A stretch of DNA of 23,200 bases from Sphacelaria rigidula (GCA_964200075.2 CAXNAA020000278.1:1-23200); one strand, 5' to 3'. Shown: positions 8,289-19,291, counted from the stretch's first letter. The notes: a model not told the origin generated them from the sequence alone. A program made the numbers and translations.

Positions 8289-9514
8289 GTCGTTTGTAGC
8301 CAAATGATACCAATCCGTAGGTTTCAGTATTATCGCATGCATGATTGCAGCAGTCGCAGGGGACAGGGGATCTTGGATTTATGACCCTCATCTGTGTGGC
8401 CCCTTGCTGTCTAGCTCTTGATGTGGTTTGTTGAGGATCACTCCGTGATAATAGCAAGTGCGAATAAAGGACTTGTCGAGCACGAGGCCAGTACTACTGG
8501 AGGAGTCCCTCGTGAATAGTCTTCTTGTCCAGATCGTCTGGCAGGGGCTATACATTACCATCCTTGATTTCATTTTGTTCATTTTTTTATTTGCTATTTC
8601 CGCACAATTACCCAATCTCTCGAACCCGTGGTCACAGACGTAGGCTCGCCTTTCCGATGCCATCGGTAGCATTCCTTACATGAGATACTGAGATGGTAAT
8701 CGCGACGTTCTACAGTTCCGCGGAGTGAGCAACTTGTACATGACTTGCCAGGACGTTACCGTAAGGTTGCCCAACGTGTGCGCAATGTACTATTTTAGCA
8801 CGTCATGTATCCCGAGGGCCTGTTAAAACACTAAAAATATGGTGTGGTGTAAGGTGTCGTACCCCAGCATACCCTGCCTTTTCAAGGTACCGTATCGCAG
8901 TACTGAGCACCACCAGGATATCTGGCTTATTGAACTGAACATGTCGTGATTATTCCATAATATCTGGAATACTGAGTCGTATTTGTACCCTATCCTGCCC
9001 CAAACACCTTTGGAATATTGAGTGTTGACATGTACAGATGGTGCATTCCATCTTCACGTACCTCACCGGGCGTAAGTGTTATGTTTTGGTCATACCCTGT
9101 TAACCTTCCTTTCTGGGACACGAGTTTGTTGTTTCGAGCAATGAAATTGATTATTCTCCCTTATTGCCTGCATGCGTTTTGTTACCATCAAGCAAGGATC
9201 CAACAGTCCTGTACCCCGCTACGATTCTTTTTCGCCACTCCCGTCCTTACGCTGTCAAAGTGATTAAAAGCAGATGATAAATATATTTACACGCTAGGTA
9301 GATCATATCCTCCGTGAATCCGGACACAGAGCACTCGAAGGCTGCTGTGTTGATTGCCACGTTCCTGTAGAAAAAAGCAGGTGGTATATGAACCGGTGCC
9401 AATATTTTCGGTTGACAAAAAATGAAGACGAGCTCGCCATGTCCAGTGCTGTGCCCCCGTTGATCGCCTCAAGATAGCCAAGCGTTTTGCTGTCCGTGCA
9501 CTCTGATTGTGCAC
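8289..9514. other. Upstream of first thioesterase exon; no exon confirmed
   Basis: Any further N-terminal exons, promoter and 5' UTR should lie here or further left. A consensus gtaagt at 9072 follows a short open stretch (from about 9036, after cag) in the phase needed by the exon at 9515. Its residues are not recognisably those of the family. Confidence 0.3.
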
Positions 9515-9571
9515 AGGTCTCCGATCACCAGGGCGCTCTGGGAAATCAGAGAAGCAGAGAAGCGATACCAG
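9515..9571 (+). CDS. Thioesterase exon 1 (first one found): SPITRALWE segment
   Basis: Reads G|TCT CCG ATC ACC... and gives SPITRALWEIREAEKRYQ. This matches the SPVTxALWExR segment that precedes the first hotdog domain in plant members of the family. The acceptor is a pyrimidine-rich tract ending gtgcacag before 9515 (phase 2). The donor is CAG|gtaaag at 9572 (phase 0). An upstream exon supplying two bases of the split codon must exist. One candidate ends at 9071 before a perfect gtaagt (phase 2, reading ...HVPHRA). Another is ATGTTGAG at 5577-5584, also before gtaagt. Neither resembles the expected N terminus strongly, so neither is called as an exon. Confidence 0.7.
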
Positions 9572-9946
9572 GTAAAGTTTGACACTTTGCGCGTTCAAGA
9601 TCGTGTACGGTCGGTATTGCACAATGCACGGCAGCACAACTCAGTGAGCTCGGCCATACTATTTGCCTGTGGAACGGGCCAGACGGACTCACACGCGCGT
9701 ACCGACACCAGGCATGTCTGAGTTTCAGCAGGCTTTCATCTCTCCTCGCACAACATGTGGCGCTGACAGTTCCACGTCAAGCGCTACAGTGCGCTCAGTA
9801 GCGACCAGCTGGTACATGGCAATCCAGTACAATGGCCGTCTACAGTGGCAACTCGGCAAGACAGTTCAAAACGTTGCACAGAAATCAGTACATCTATACT
9901 GTGGCCCTTAACCCACTGCACGAAATTGCGATCCAACACAAATCAG

Positions 9947-10132
9947 GAAAAACGCATGGCGTCAACCAACGATGGCATGGACAACGCGGGAGGAGCGGCG
10001 TCACAGACCGCGCAGCAGCTTGGGGACCCGAGTCCCGTGCCGCCTTCTCTGAGCCGCAGCATGATCCACTACCCGTTCTCCACCGATTCCTTCCTCCGAG
10101 AAGACTATCGAAACCCATCCGGCCTTGTGCGG
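9947..10132 (+). CDS. Thioesterase exon 2: N-terminal linker and start of first hotdog domain
   Basis: Sixty-two codons, phase 0 at both ends. The acceptor is aaatcag|GAA and the donor CGG|gtaagt, a consensus site. The exon encodes a low-complexity linker (EKRMASTNDGMDN...) and then the family motif HYPFSTDSFLREDYRNPSG. An in-frame ATG at 9956 could be an alternative start (MASTNDG...), but the good acceptor just upstream and the SPIT exon before it argue that it is internal. The last codons (LVR) join directly to IGRVLEDLDALAG of the next exon, as in plant homologues, where the sequence runs on unbroken. Confidence 0.9.
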
Positions 10133-11166
10133 GTAAGTTGTTTCATATTGTCGTACATGAAACTCCCCCCCCCCCCCCCCCCATCCACCCCCCGGAGTAG
10201 GAACGGTGTTCCGTTTCGAAAAGATGCGTGATGAATGGTCAAACGACTAAGGCAAGCAACAAATGACTACGCCCCCCACCCCCCCCAGGCCCGTATTCTT
10301 GAGGGATCAGCCCATATTTCCCCCCCCACTTCCCGGGCACTTTGTTGTTAACTACCATGATATCAACGCTGCCGCAGCCCACGTAGCCTTGGTCCAAAAC
10401 CCCGGCCCTGGGGAAGAGTGAATATGATGGGAGGAAATCCAGGTAAAGTCAAATACCTGCGGATGAATCATCCCATGGTAGGGACGGTGGGGTGCGGCGT
10501 GTTTCATGCTCCCACCAACTTGTCGCCCGAAGGAGCCAGAACTTGTACGTCGACGAGTTTGTGTCGATATAAATTACATTTGGCAATAATTTCACCTCAC
10601 GGAGCTGCACGTTAGCAAGCGTGCGTCATTAGATACTCTACCTGTGAGCCCCATTGGTCTGGACAACATTTCACACAACGGAGATACACGGAAACAACCG
10701 TGCTTATCTGAATATCACGCTCATGAACCCGTTTGACCCAACTTCTGAGCATGGAAATTCGTTGACAAATGGTCGTGTCATGTACATTCACGAGCTCGGT
10801 GCTAGCTAGCCCTAGACCTATTGGGGCGATAGCGCTCAATGTGACATGTGAGCTTGTCTTGACCATGGTTATTTTGTATCATTAGCGGTATCCTGTACAT
10901 CTCGGTGGGACACAAGCCTAGACCCAGCGATAGCCCAGTACTACGGAATGTTGATAGATGTGGGTATGCATGCGAGCCTTGAAGCGAACCTCATATCCTT
11001 TGTGATGTTGTGAAACAAATCGTTTTTATTCGTTGATCCAACCGCACCCTCTCATTGCCGACTTCAATATGCAGCCGTTTTGAACATCTCTTTTGAGATC
11101 TTTCTTATACCTTCCGACCGTGAATAACATGTGCAACCTCTTTTATATCCGGTTCTACCGTTCAAG
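10133..11166 (+). other. Thioesterase intron 2, with poly-C tract
   Basis: Runs from gtaagt to ttcaag. It contains an 18-base C run at 10165-10182, starting 32 bases after the donor, and further C runs at about 10276-10327. No gene is seen. Confidence 0.75.
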
Positions 11167-11273
11167 ATCGGCCGTGTCCTGGAAGATCTAGACGCACTAG
11201 CCGGGAACGTCGCTTTCAAGCACTGCTCCGAAGATCCTTCTTTTCCGCTCCTCGTCACGGCTTCCGTCGACAG
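11167..11273 (+). CDS. Thioesterase exon 3: IGRVLEDLDALAG core of first hotdog
   Basis: Encodes IGRVLEDLDALAGNVAFKHC followed by SEDPSFPLLVTASVD and a split codon. The LEDLDALAG helix and FKHC are hallmark residues of the ACOT9/plant thioesterase first hotdog. The acceptor is ccgttcaag|ATC (phase 0) and the donor GACAG|gtgaca (phase 2), giving SVD-R with the next exon. The donor lies at the start of a tandemly duplicated 85-bp unit, so a second CAGGTGACAA stands 85 bp downstream as a decoy donor. Confidence 0.93.
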
Positions 11274-11446
11274 GTGACAACTTATTCACGGTTATTAGGG
11301 AGACTTTTTGACTCCAGATAGAAAACAACCAGAGCCGTCCCTTGACCAAATATAGCAGGTGACAATTTGTTCAGAATTATCAGGGAGACTTTTCGACTCC
11401 AGAAAAGTCGACACAAGATGAACAGAATCGCCTCTTTACCGAATAT
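11271..11446 (+). repeat. Tandem duplication at the exon 3 donor, period 85 bp
   Basis: CAGGTGACAA begins at 11271 and again at 11356. Both copies continue through agggagacttttNgactccaga. The first units end ccaaatatag and the second ends ccgaatatag, so the unit spans the whole 85 bp with divergence. The first copy starts on the last three coding bases and the donor of exon 3. Confidence 0.8.
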
Positions 11447-14400
11447 AGAACGCGACACCCGGGTACAGGAGTCTGCCGGTGGAATATGGTAAAGTACGTG
11501 ACCGCCCAGTGCACGCATTTCTAACCCGAATCCTCGTTTTGGAAGCGACTGACCAACCATTTTTTTTTCTTCCCTTGTAACCATGATGCCTCGGCTTACA
11601 TACAGGACGCAAAACACTAGCCGGTCCATCTGGGGAATCGTGCGAATCTATGTATCACACCGCCGGTGATTCCACGGCCATTCACTGCCAGTTGGCACTG
11701 ATATTGTTTAGGACTGTTGGTTGTACCTTTCATGCATCCGCACCACTTCCTCAAGAAGGGCCTGGACTCTTCAAGGATCGGCCTTATTCTCCCTCCTGAT
11801 GCTTGTTCTTACATCCCCTCATTGAGATCGAGCATTGGATCTGCACTCCGACAGATGGTCAAAAGTTTTTTTTTCCACTTGTTTTTGCCGAGTACCTGCT
11901 GAAGAAGATCTAACTTTAACTTGGCACCAAGATTTGATGCCATACTTGGGCAGTATTGCGAGCTAACTTGTGTGTTGAAATAGATCGATGAGTTAGCATC
12001 GAAAGTCAGTCCCGACGCTCGGGATATTCATTGATGGGTTGATTGATGTTTGCATATGAATTGACCCCTGAGGTATTTATTGTATTTAGCCGTAGCCATT
12101 AGATATGAGATATACGTATCCTAGGTGAATGAAGTAAAACACTTCGTGAAGGAAACTCCATGGAGGGAAAGGGAAAGGCAGAAGGGTAGAACAAAAGACT
12201 GACGGAACAGAAGGAGGAAGTAAGGAGGGAAGAATAATAGCATGAATAATCGGTCCCAATGAAAATATTAACACGATAACAAACAGCATGTGGAAATAGT
12301 AAACAAAGAACAAGATATGGCAAATCCCTGCATCATAGCTTAAGGTGAAAAGCGGTGCAACCCTCCCCCCAACCAGGAACAAACGAAAACCGAAGAGTAT
12401 AGTATTGCGAGCCGAGCTCTATGTATCAAGTTTCCTCCAAGTATCAAAGTTTCGTTACACCATATAAATGTTCCAAAGTTCGCAGGCACCTGTGTCCTCA
12501 TGTTCCTAGCAGGTTGCACATGCCCCTTCGCTCTACGCATCTAGCTACCCCTCTTCGCTCCACCGCCCCTCCCCACACATGAACTCTCATCAGCATGCGT
12601 GATACGTACCCAAATTGCTCATGGAATGACTCAAGCGGGTTCGTTTTTTCAGGGCGTTTTGCAATTCCGCATGAATGACACTCTCTGCCTTTGCGGTGTG
12701 AGTCCCGATCGCAGAGTGTGTGCATTCCATTTTCCCTGCTGTGGAATTTTCTTCACCCCCAAACGTCTTGTTGTAGCTTGTGCGCGAACATTTTTGGAAG
12801 ATGACATATTCAAACACGGGAATTTTGTTCGTACGAGGCGTTGAGGTTAGCACGTTAGGGACCGGGGCGCTGAGCTCACGCTTGGATGCATCCGAGGAGT
12901 AGAAGATTGATAAATTGATCCTTTTACCCTGGTCACTAGTAAGAAGCACCGAATCATATCTTGTAGGTTGATTAACAAACCTTGGCGAAAGGTGATCGAG
13001 GGTAAGATTGGCATGAATTGGAGAAGAAAAAAGTTGACAAGTTATTTACTGAAGAATTAAGTACTTTTTTAATGCTGACGGGTACAAACTGTTCGTTTTC
13101 CCCCAAGCCATTGAAGCGTAAGGAACCATGTATTGCGGACAGTGACCGCGCAGACTAGTAAAATCAATTTATAAACAGGGGAGGAAAATATTGATGATCG
13201 AAGTTTGTCATGTAGAAGTCGGACATTTCAGGGAAAAAAACGGAATCCGCGATTTTCTCGCCCAAAATTAAAGTCGATGTAGGAAGCGATTGCTCGATAT
13301 GACCTCATGAGCAACAGGTACAGAATGCAAAACGATTATGACCACAGTGCGAAAGTTCAAGGTAACGGCCTTTTTAATTATATGTCGAGTCAAATGTGGT
13401 CCTACTTCTTCGTGGCCATCGTAGTAATATCCAGATGCAGTCGTCGGTTTGTTCGAAACATCGATCTTCCAGCAATAGGGCTGGGTACTTGAATCTCCCA
13501 CCCCCGCCTGTATGAACTTGGAAGTCGCGAGTTGATCATCATGGCCGCCTGAGCGTACTGTCGCTTGGTACGTGAACGAATCATGGATCCTGCTACGCTC
13601 CGATTCCATACTGTGCTTCTCTCAAGGATGGGGAATCCATGTTTGTCCCCCCCCTGTGCGATCCATGTGTAGGGCATATGCACTTGTCCCGAGATTTCGC
13701 GTCTCGGGTATCTGTGCTGCATTTGCGTATTATGTACTATATCTAGATCTTCACCTTCTGCAGCTCTTGCTAAGCACTGTTTAAAGTTTGCTACGACTTC
13801 CAACTTTGACTACTGGGTGCGTTGAGTTTTGTTTCTCCTTGGAAAGTAGGACTTGGTTGCGGTCTGCAATTTTGGGCTGGCGATAGTTGTCCTTCGTTCG
13901 TTGTTGTGACAACCTTTTCATTATCAGCACGCTTCTTACGCCGCCACCCCTGCCTCTTCTCGCCGCGTCGAGACGTCGAGAAGTCGACGTTTGCTGGCTA
14001 TAGGGCTAGTCTCTCGAGAAATGGAAATCAACCTCTACCCTCTCGGATCATGGCGTTCATTTTGTCCATCGAGCTTGGGATGAGCACGTCTCGAGACCGT
14101 CTCGACTTTCATCTAGCTATCTCATTTGGAACGTGCTTGTCCCGTCCTCCGCATTCACTCCGTCCTTGCCTATTGTGACCGTGTGTGTGCGCGCGACATC
14201 GTCCTAATTGATCGGTTCGTGAGTTTTCCCCATGTCTGACCATGGGCGTCTCTAAATCTCCCCTGTCCCCGCTCTGGGGGAGGAGTTTTACGGCGGAAAA
14301 TGCCACCTCTGGCGTTAGTGAGAAGTCCAAGCTCCTTTTTGTCGGATACGGTGCGGTGGTTAAGACACCGAAAAATATGTTGTTGCTCTGTTGTTATTTT

Positions 14401-15160
14401 CCAGCGAGATATTGCGGGAAAAGAGAGATCGGGGTTGTGACAAGCGCAGGGGCTTGTTTACAGCACGGGTCGCACTGTAAGACAGCGTGATGCAGCCGAG
14501 AATTGACCACCTTTGAGGTGAAACTCAGCGTTGACTAGAGTCGGGCCCTAACTGCTCGAGGAGCAATGGCCATGCGAGCTGATTTTCACTGGCGTAAAGT
14601 AGGGACCCTGGTTGGAAAAGACAGCCTGAACGTGGGGATACCACGGTTATTTGAGGATATACAGATTGTGTTTTTATGATGAACCCTAGGTGATATACTC
14701 CGCACGTGGCATATGATACGAGGAGCGAAGTGAGTTCGTGAAGCTAGCTGTTGTAACAACGCGTCATGGGGGGTATACGTGATAGAGCGAAGATGCATCT
14801 TGACGTTCATGGTAGTCGTTTTCGTTTTCTTGTTTCCAATATTTTGAGAAAAACGTCGTCTGTTCTTAAGGTAGCCAGTAGAAGGAGAAGAATATATGTA
14901 AAATCGTGTGACGTTATTTGGAGGAGCCTACGTCTGAAGGTTAGATTGATTCGATCGGGACTTTTGTCAGGCAACTGTTCAACATCACTAGAAAGTTCGA
15001 GAATCGGCAGGCCTTGGTGAAAAAAGTGGGTGGTTAACCGGATGCATTCCCGAAATTTGTGTCGTCGAGGACGTATGGAGTAACAACCGTTGTTAGGGGG
15101 TGTTGATAGCCGTACCTGGTCGAAGACACGGTATCGCGGTTGCATGGGTGACATGGACAC
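11447..15160 (+). other. Main body of the 4.7-kb thioesterase intron 3
   Basis: No gene recognised. A purine-rich strand lies at about 12150-12240. Reverse frames at 13402-13803 (133 codons) and 13268-13609 (113 codons) overlap each other and look like nothing I know. A forward frame of 118 codons at 13822-14178 is equally unsupported. Confidence 0.4.
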
Positions 15161-15485
15161 TTTGCTACACCCTTGGAACACCCCTGAAGATCAGACCCTG
15201 CGCAACCCTCTACAGGTTCAAAACCCCCTCTACCCACCCTCCACAAGGTGCCGTCTTCATTTTGTCCTGATACGGTTAACCCATAAACCGCGAGAAAAGA
15301 CCATCTGTATCACGCATACGTTTTACAATTGAAATCGATGCCGATTCGACAGAGGAAAGTTTGCTACACCCTCGGAACATCCTCCGAAGGTAAGACCGTC
15401 TTGCGACCCTCCAGAGATTTGAAAACCCTGTGGCGACCTTGCCACATACCCTCTACAATGTGCCGCCTTCATGTATCCTGCGGCG
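15161..15485 (+). repeat. Direct duplication, ~115 and ~125 bp, offset 199 bp
   Basis: Copies at 15161-15275 and 15360-15485 share TTTGCTACACCC, ggaaca, aagaccNtNcNcgaccct, accctctacaa and tgccgccttca-type blocks in the same order. The spacer holds copy 4 of the GATGGACTACCCT family. Confidence 0.7.
15278..15356 (-). repeat. GATGGACTACCCT repeat, copy 4
   Basis: The reverse strand reads gaatcggcatcgatttcaa, atgcgtgataca, then a diverged GATGGTCTTTTCTCGCGG and tttatgggt. It follows copy 3 block by block. Confidence 0.65.
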
Positions 15486-16018
15486 AGAGCAAAATGTCCA
15501 ACCGTGTGTTGTGCGATGGATAGCCACAAAATGAGAAACTGATATTGATTTTTTTCACCATCACGGGGGCGATGGGTTTGATCGACGGACCATGCAAGAG
15601 CTCAAACCTGGCGACGTGTACTCGTAGGACCCCCAACGGCCGGTTAGCCTGCAAGTCGTTCTAAATTTATCGTGGAAATTAATTTTCCCTCTGGATTTTT
15701 GTCGAGTACTGATATCGCATGAATTAAGAATGTTGGGATCATGCTTTCACCGCAATGAATCTTGGTATCCGAAACACATGCAAAAATCGCCTCCACTCGA
15801 ACATAATGCATTCCGTTGTTGACTACTCTTCGATTTCACGATTTTCCGGAATTCAGAGAAGCTGATTTGTGAAAAAATCATCTATCCTCTGTAGACAGTC
15901 GTGGGAATGTGCCCCTTTCGTGAGCTATGTCCACAAACCGGTGCTCTCTTTCCCCATTTCCGCTCTACCCTCCCCCTCCCATTTCCTTGCGGGTACCGGC
16001 GTATTCGCATGCACGTAG
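15486..16018 (+). other. End of intron 3
   Basis: No feature recognised apart from the CT-rich tract (about 15940-15990) that serves as the pyrimidine tract of the exon 4 acceptor. Confidence 0.45.
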
Positions 16019-16114
16019 GATCCAGCTCAGCCGTCATCCGAACTTGGACATGGACATGACTCTGATGGGCAGGGTGATATGGACGGGAAGATCGTCTATG
16101 GTCATCAACATGAG
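16019..16114 (+). CDS. Thioesterase exon 4: first hotdog, GRVIWTGRSSM strand
   Basis: Begins G|ATC CAG CTC after the acceptor gcacgtag. The split codon AG+G gives R, so the protein reads SVDR-IQLSRHPN... and then MTLMGRVIWTGRSSMVINM. The G-x-V-x-W-x-GRSSM pattern is characteristic of the family. The donor ATGAG|gtattc leaves phase 2. The frame could also run on 18 bp to AAGG|gtataa, but only the 16114 junction keeps phase with the next exon. The preceding intron of 4.7 kb is the longest in the gene. Confidence 0.9.
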
Positions 16115-16298
16115 GTATTCTAGTACAAGGGTATAAGAGCTCAAAGCGGTACTAGCACTCCGTGCGGCGATGGAGTATTTTTTTTGTATCACGCGACAGG
16201 CAGCGTTTTTTCCCACTAGAACGTTTTTTTTTAATGAAGTGCAGTGATTTATTCGGTATGAAATACAATTGTCAGGATGAGACATAGTGCTGGCTACG

Positions 16299-17208
16299 GT
16301 GTGTGTGTTGCTGTGTTGTCATCTTCTGGACACCAGTCCACACCTTTCGGGACATGTGGGCGCATCAGACGGGGTCACACAGGAGGAAGGCCAGCACTAG
16401 AGTTTTTTTTTTTTAGGTTCCCCACCTTCCTTTTGCGGTGCTTGCCTCCTTTTTCATCGCGAGAGAGGTTCAGCGGTTCCTTGTCCTCGTCGACCATGGA
16501 GTCGAATCTTGCGTACCCACAGCATACAGTGGTGGGCGGTCTAACTTTTCATTTTGTGGCATTTTGTGATTTTTTCGTAATTGGCGATTTTCTTGGGTTC
16601 TTTTCGCTTGCCACCGCTCATCACATCGGAGATCTGAAGATTTTTGTATCCACTCCTCATTCCGAGAAAAAAATCAATTTGTGCTCAATATTGAGTGCCT
16701 CATGGGCTGACCGGTCATCGGGGGTCCTGCCACGTTTCAGCCCAGATTCTTACCCTTGGGTATTTCGGTCGACCGAGCCTGTGCCGATCATATTTGTGGA
16801 GAAATGTACACTTTTAGTTTTAGTTTTTTTAATTCTATCTACTCATTGCACTAGAGCCGAAAAATTGTGTTTCACGGTAAATGACACCCTCCTGATAAAT
16901 GGGGTATTCACCAGTATCGCCCGATAACACCAACTAAGACTGACTTGTGAACTGTGTTTCGACGATGATTTGCTTCTTGTACCAAAAGCTACCGACGCTA
17001 GCAACTTCGAGTTCTATCGAAGAGTAGTACGCGAAGAAAACTCCAAAACACCCCTGAATAGTCAGACCGCCCACTACTGTAGCCGCTCGCAACTGGTGAG
17101 CATGGTGTGAGTAAGAATCTCAGATCGTTTGACTCCAGCGAGATTCGAAATCACGACCCGACCGCCGGAAGGTTTCGATGTTACCAAGTGAGCCACCGGG
17201 ATGACCGG
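16299..17208 (-). repeat. tRNA-derived SINE copy 2, split by a transposon
   Basis: The SINE parts are 16299-16526 and 17080-17208; with the insert removed they align along their length with 2612-2972. The tRNA-like head (A box TGGCTCACTTGG; B-box region GATTTCGAATC) lies at 17145-17208 on the reverse strand, and the GT-rich tail at about 16299. It sits in intron 4, antisense to the thioesterase gene. Confidence 0.82.
16527..17079. mobile_element. Non-autonomous TIR DNA transposon (553 bp), TA target duplication
   Basis: The left end CAGTGGTGGGCGGTCTAAC and the complement of the right end CAGTAGTGGGCGGTCTGAC match at about 21 of the first 24 bases. TA flanks both sides (16525-16526 and 17080-17081). 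The homologous SINE at 2612-2972 has one TA at the same place and no insert. A TA duplication and CAGTG-type ends point to the Tc1/mariner superfamily, but other TA-targeting groups are possible. No transposase frame is present; the open frame across it (16277-16927) starts outside the element and is accidental. Confidence 0.85.
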
Positions 17209-17996
17209 CACCACAATACCGGTTGCCAGTTATCCACGTCAAATTAACTGATGAACTACACACAAGAGGGGCGCCGGAAATCCAGTGTATGTTTTTTACG
17301 CCAGCAGGGTGATATGTCGTACGGGCTCCAAAATGCTTCGCCCCAGTGTGGTGTACACCGTGTTCTCCGGTATCCATCGGGTGAAATAACGATGCGGAGT
17401 GTAACAGTTACAACAACGCGGCTTCTCAGGGCTTCTCCTCATCATTTTGTCGTTGTTTAACCAGCTTCCCCTTCCTCGGGATGAGGCGCTAGTTCCAAGG
17501 GTTTAGCCCATCTCTCCCTCGGCAATCGCCTTGTACTGTATATGATCGCGCATTCCCGCATCTCGTCTACGCTTAGAGAATAGTTTGCGCTACAGCGTTG
17601 CCAGGTTGGTCAACGCACTCCCCAGCTAGGTAATCGTCATGCGTACATGATGCCGTGCAACAGTCGTGACAACGTGGTTCGCCAACATCGCGAACAACTG
17701 TGTGGCAGTGACCACTCTACTGTCGTCAATATCAACACGCTTGTGGTAACGGCGATCGACAAGACGTTGTGCCAGTATACAGCTGGATGCTTCAGCCCAC
17801 GTTCAGAACGCTCGTGGCTGAATTGCGTCTGAATCGATGGTGTGATGCTGAAATGAAGAAAAAAAAAAGCATGACGGAAATTGTATACCATATATATTTA
17901 TATATATTCGATTATACAGGAGGAGAAACAAGAAGAAAAGCTTTCTAGATATGAGAACACAGAACTTTCGTGCTTTCGTCCCCGTAATGTGAGCAG
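17209..17996 (+). other. End of intron 4
   Basis: No gene recognised. A short imperfect AT microsatellite lies at about 17888-17908 (atatatatttatatatat), close to the exon 5 acceptor. Confidence 0.45.
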
Positions 17997-18101
17997 GTGC
18001 GCGTCAACTCCCCCAGGGGTTTGCTACATCAACGACGAGCCATTCGCAGGGGACGACAGCTGTTGGCTTGACGCCAATTTTACATTTGTGGCCAGAGACA
18101 G
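17997..18101 (+). CDS. Thioesterase exon 5: end of first hotdog, ANFTFVARD
   Basis: Acceptor gtgagcag|G (phase 2). The exon encodes CASTPPGVCYINDEPFAG, then DDSCWLDANFTFVARD. The last motif is the conserved final strand (x-FTFVARD) of the first hotdog. No GT occurs at the expected end. The reading instead requires the break GACAG|gcaagc at 18102, a GC donor with otherwise good consensus, so that AG+A gives R and the next exon supplies ETGKSR. If the GC site is not used, the frame stays open 70 codons further to 18312 with residues unlike the family. Confidence 0.87.
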
Positions 18102-19291
18102 GCAAGCATGGAGGCGCGCTTCCTACCCCCACGTTACTTGCGTAGATGAGGAACGAAAGTATAGCGTCCCCGGGGGCGATGAGAGACCATACCTCGAGTT
18201 TTTCGGCCAAACTGCGGCGACTACGCCGAAGTTGCATCGTTGGAAGCGCCCCGTCGAAATGTTTCGTTATACGAGATCTTCCGGTTTCTGGGGTGCTCAT
18301 CACCTCGGGTGAAGTTATCCTCCGAGCCTTGCTTACCGCGGCGTTACTACGAAAACCGCGAGTCTATAGCACGAATCGAGTTCGCGGAGGTTTGCGTCCT
18401 GTACATTCCGGTGACCCGACGTCATTGCTACCCCCGATTTTCTTTTTCCTAAGGCTTCAGTTTGTGGAATACAGCAAGACCTTGTACTTGCAGAGACGTA
18501 TGTATGTCGGCAGATCTCCAGTATTAATAGATTGTGCCGAGAATACAGCATGATTGTTGGTGCCATGAGTATGCTGGTTGTCAACAGAATCCGGCCGTAG
18601 GGTCTTGCTTGAAATCCGAGCGTACAAGCCGCATGTTCCACGCAGAACTTGTTAACTAGTTTGACGCAGATCTTGTCGGGTTGCGTGTCTCTGCATCGCG
18701 GCTATTCACTCTCATCAAGTATGTAAATAGGGGTACTCTCTACGAGTATGTCGCAACCCCTACCCTCCTGCTACCGCCGACTCATACTCATACATCCATC
18801 CCTTTTCATGGGAGACCCAATAACCAGGGTGAGAAGCTCGTGATATTTGCTGTAGCTTGTGGCCATAGTCACAAAGTTGAAGATTTCCCCATGCATCATC
18901 ATCTGGTGGATAGTCGCCTCTTTCCGGTTTGAAAGCTACGTCATGTTCCAAGTACGTGAACATTGTTACTGTCGGTCGTTCAAAATAATCGAAGAATGTT
19001 GGATCACTGAGCACACTACAATCACTACGTTGTATACCTTGAAAGGATCCCTCATTCTAACACATTTATTTACTTTTTCAAGTCATCCGGAAGTTGAGAA
19101 TCTTCGTGATCTTTTGGAATACCCTAATTTTATTCGGGCAACTTTCTGGTTTTTTTTTGTGTCAGCTCCTTTCTTGGCATGGATATCATGCACCCTATCA
19201 CGCAAAGATACCCCCCCCTATCCCGTCCCGTCCCGCCTGGCGTCGTAACCTACCCACTTCTCCACCTTCCCTCTGCGCTGGCACACGGTAG
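18102..19291 (+). other. Thioesterase intron 5 (GC-AG)
   Basis: Starts gcaagc and ends cacggtag. The first 210 bp remain open in the exon 5 frame and are GC-richer than the rest. A forward frame at 18146-18553 (135 codons) is unsupported. A CT-rich run before the acceptor (19205-19280) fits a polypyrimidine tract. Confidence 0.65.

Noticed and set aside
12086-12382. Reverse-strand hydrophobic 98-codon frame
   Set aside because: It translates a purine/pyrimidine-biased tract (12150-12240); the hydrophobicity follows from composition.
13402-13803. Reverse-strand 133-codon frame inside intron 3
   Set aside because: No recognisable motif, overlapped by another open frame, and no splice or promoter support. 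It is within chance length for this base composition.
16277-16927. The longest forward frame in the window, 216 codons
   Set aside because: It starts just outside the SINE and runs through SINE tail, SINE body and the nested transposon. Its residues are translations of repeats, not a protein.
18102-18312. Open extension of the exon 5 frame past VARD
   Set aside because: The residues do not follow the family, while the GC donor joins exactly to ETGK in the next exon. Treated as intron.
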